Source of the DNA: Terriglobia bacterium
GTDB lineage: Bacteria; Acidobacteriota; Terriglobia; UBA7540
Assembly: GCA_030040515.1 (NCBI GenBank)
Contig: JASHTO010000364.1
Span: 1-5,156, forward strand
Length of the DNA stretch: 5,156 nt
Direction of reading: 5' to 3'
Both the position numbers and the translations under genes were made by a program. Positions 4,607 through 5,156 of this stretch are shown here, piece by piece. The notes beneath the pieces are model-generated. The model made no database searches, was not told the DNA's origin, and was given only the letters and a program-made list of their open reading frames with translations. Every line of letters begins with the position of its first letter. Position 1 is the stretch's first letter.

Positions 4607-5156
4607 CTAAACCTGGTAGGGTCTTGCCGGCGCAGGGGCGAGGAGTTTTACTCCCGTCAGGTTCTGAATTCCCTCAAAATTTATTTGCGGCACAAGTTCC
4701 TTCAGGACCAGGCCCTGCGGTGTGACGTCGATCACGGCAAGGTCGGTGATGATGCAGTGGACCACGCGCTCGCCGGTGAGGGGGAGGGTGCACTTCTCGA
4801 TGATTTTGGGCTTGCCGTCCTTGGTGACGTGCTCCATGGCCACCACCACACGCCGGGCGCCGGCCACCAGATCCATGCCGCCGCCCATGCCCTTCACCAT
4901 TTTACCGGGGATGGTCCAGTTGGCGAGGCTCCCCTGGCCGTCTACTTCCATGGCGCCCAGAATCGTCAGGTCGATGTGCCCGCCGCGAATCATGGCGAAC
5001 GAATCGGCGCTGGAAAAATACGCCGAGCCGGGAAGCTGCGTGATGGTCTCCTTGCCGGCGTTGATCAGGTCGGCATCCACTTCCTCGGGCCGCGGGTAGG
5101 GACCCACTCCCAGCATGCCGTTTTCCGATTGCAGCACCACTTCCATGCCGGCGGGA
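4607..5156 (-). CDS. scoB: 3-oxoacid CoA-transferase, subunit B (N-terminus beyond right edge)
   Basis: The visible 182 residues are the C-terminal part of a class I CoA-transferase B subunit (usual length about 210-220), which with subunit A moves CoA from succinyl-CoA or acetyl-CoA to a 3-oxoacid such as acetoacetate or 3-oxoadipate. The active-site signature L-Q-S-E-N-G-M-L-G is present, its glutamate encoded at 5123-5125. Further family blocks are 'G-P-Y-P', 'S-F-A-M-I-R-G-G-H-I-D-L-T-I-L-G-A-M', 'W-T-I-P-G-K-M-V-K-G-M-G-G-G-M-D-L', 'V-V-V-A-M-E-H' and 'L-P-L-T-G'. The ATG at 5146 is internal: the frame stays open upstream (P-A-G before it), and the family motif starts just there, so the true start is outside the window. 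Subunit A is expected just upstream. The symbol denotes the scoB/atoA/pcaJ family; the substrate is not determined. Confidence 0.92.
   Translation of the reverse strand, partial: PAGMEVVLQSENGMLGVGPYPRPEEVDADLINAGKETITQLPGSAYFSSADSFAMIRGGHIDLTILGAMEVDGQGSLANWTIPGKMVKGMGGGMDLVAGARRVVVAMEHVTKDGKPKIIEKCTLPLTGERVVHCIITDLAVIDVTPQGLVLKELVPQINFEGIQNLTGVKLLAPAPARPYQV

Overview
The window looks like chromosomal DNA from an acidobacterium (Acidobacteriota, Solibacter/Koribacter-like soil lineage). The main evidence is a TIGR03435/DUF3738 'soil-associated' protein, a family strongly expanded in that phylum. Supporting evidence is a small lipoprotein with a W-S-G-T-L-V-D motif of a type I associate with acidobacterial secreted proteins, fairly high GC, and intergenic blocks of 'CCCTCTCCC...GGGAGAGGG' palindromes. 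The assignment is inferred from family content, not from a marker gene.

Layout. (1) 1-586, minus strand: 5' part of a gene for an exported protein of unknown function, running off the left edge. (2) About 600-1088: a regulatory intergenic region. It holds a GC-rich, hairpin-dense stretch (634-870) that can fold into a four-way junction with a competing alternative hairpin, and then two divergent sigma-70-like promoters whose -10 regions each coincide with a GTNNAC site typical of GntR-family operators. (3) 1089-1778, plus: a FadR-type GntR regulator with an FCD ligand-binding domain. (4) 1862-2485, plus: a small lipoprotein. (5) 2486-2890: no gene; a 269-bp composite of palindromic repeats bounded by ACCCCTCA/TGAGGGGT. 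(6) 2927-3899, plus: a TIGR03435 gene broken by one extra G in a run of eight. (7) 3953-4550, minus: a type II toxin-antitoxin pair (PIN-domain toxin, small antitoxin) with an 11-nt overlap and its own near-leaderless promoter. (8) 4607-5156, minus: the B subunit of a 3-oxoacid CoA-transferase, whose N-terminus lies beyond the right edge.

How the parts may work together. The GntR regulator probably controls itself and the divergent exported-protein gene through the two operator-like sites, about 103 bp apart centre to centre. If the minus-strand promoter is real, the exported-protein mRNA carries a leader of roughly 290 nt that contains the whole structured region, so that gene could be controlled both transcriptionally and by RNA structure. 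This is the most interesting hypothesis in the window, but the strand on which the structure acts is unresolved. The CoA-transferase and toxin-antitoxin genes lie in the same direction, but the toxin-antitoxin pair appears to be an independent transcription unit.
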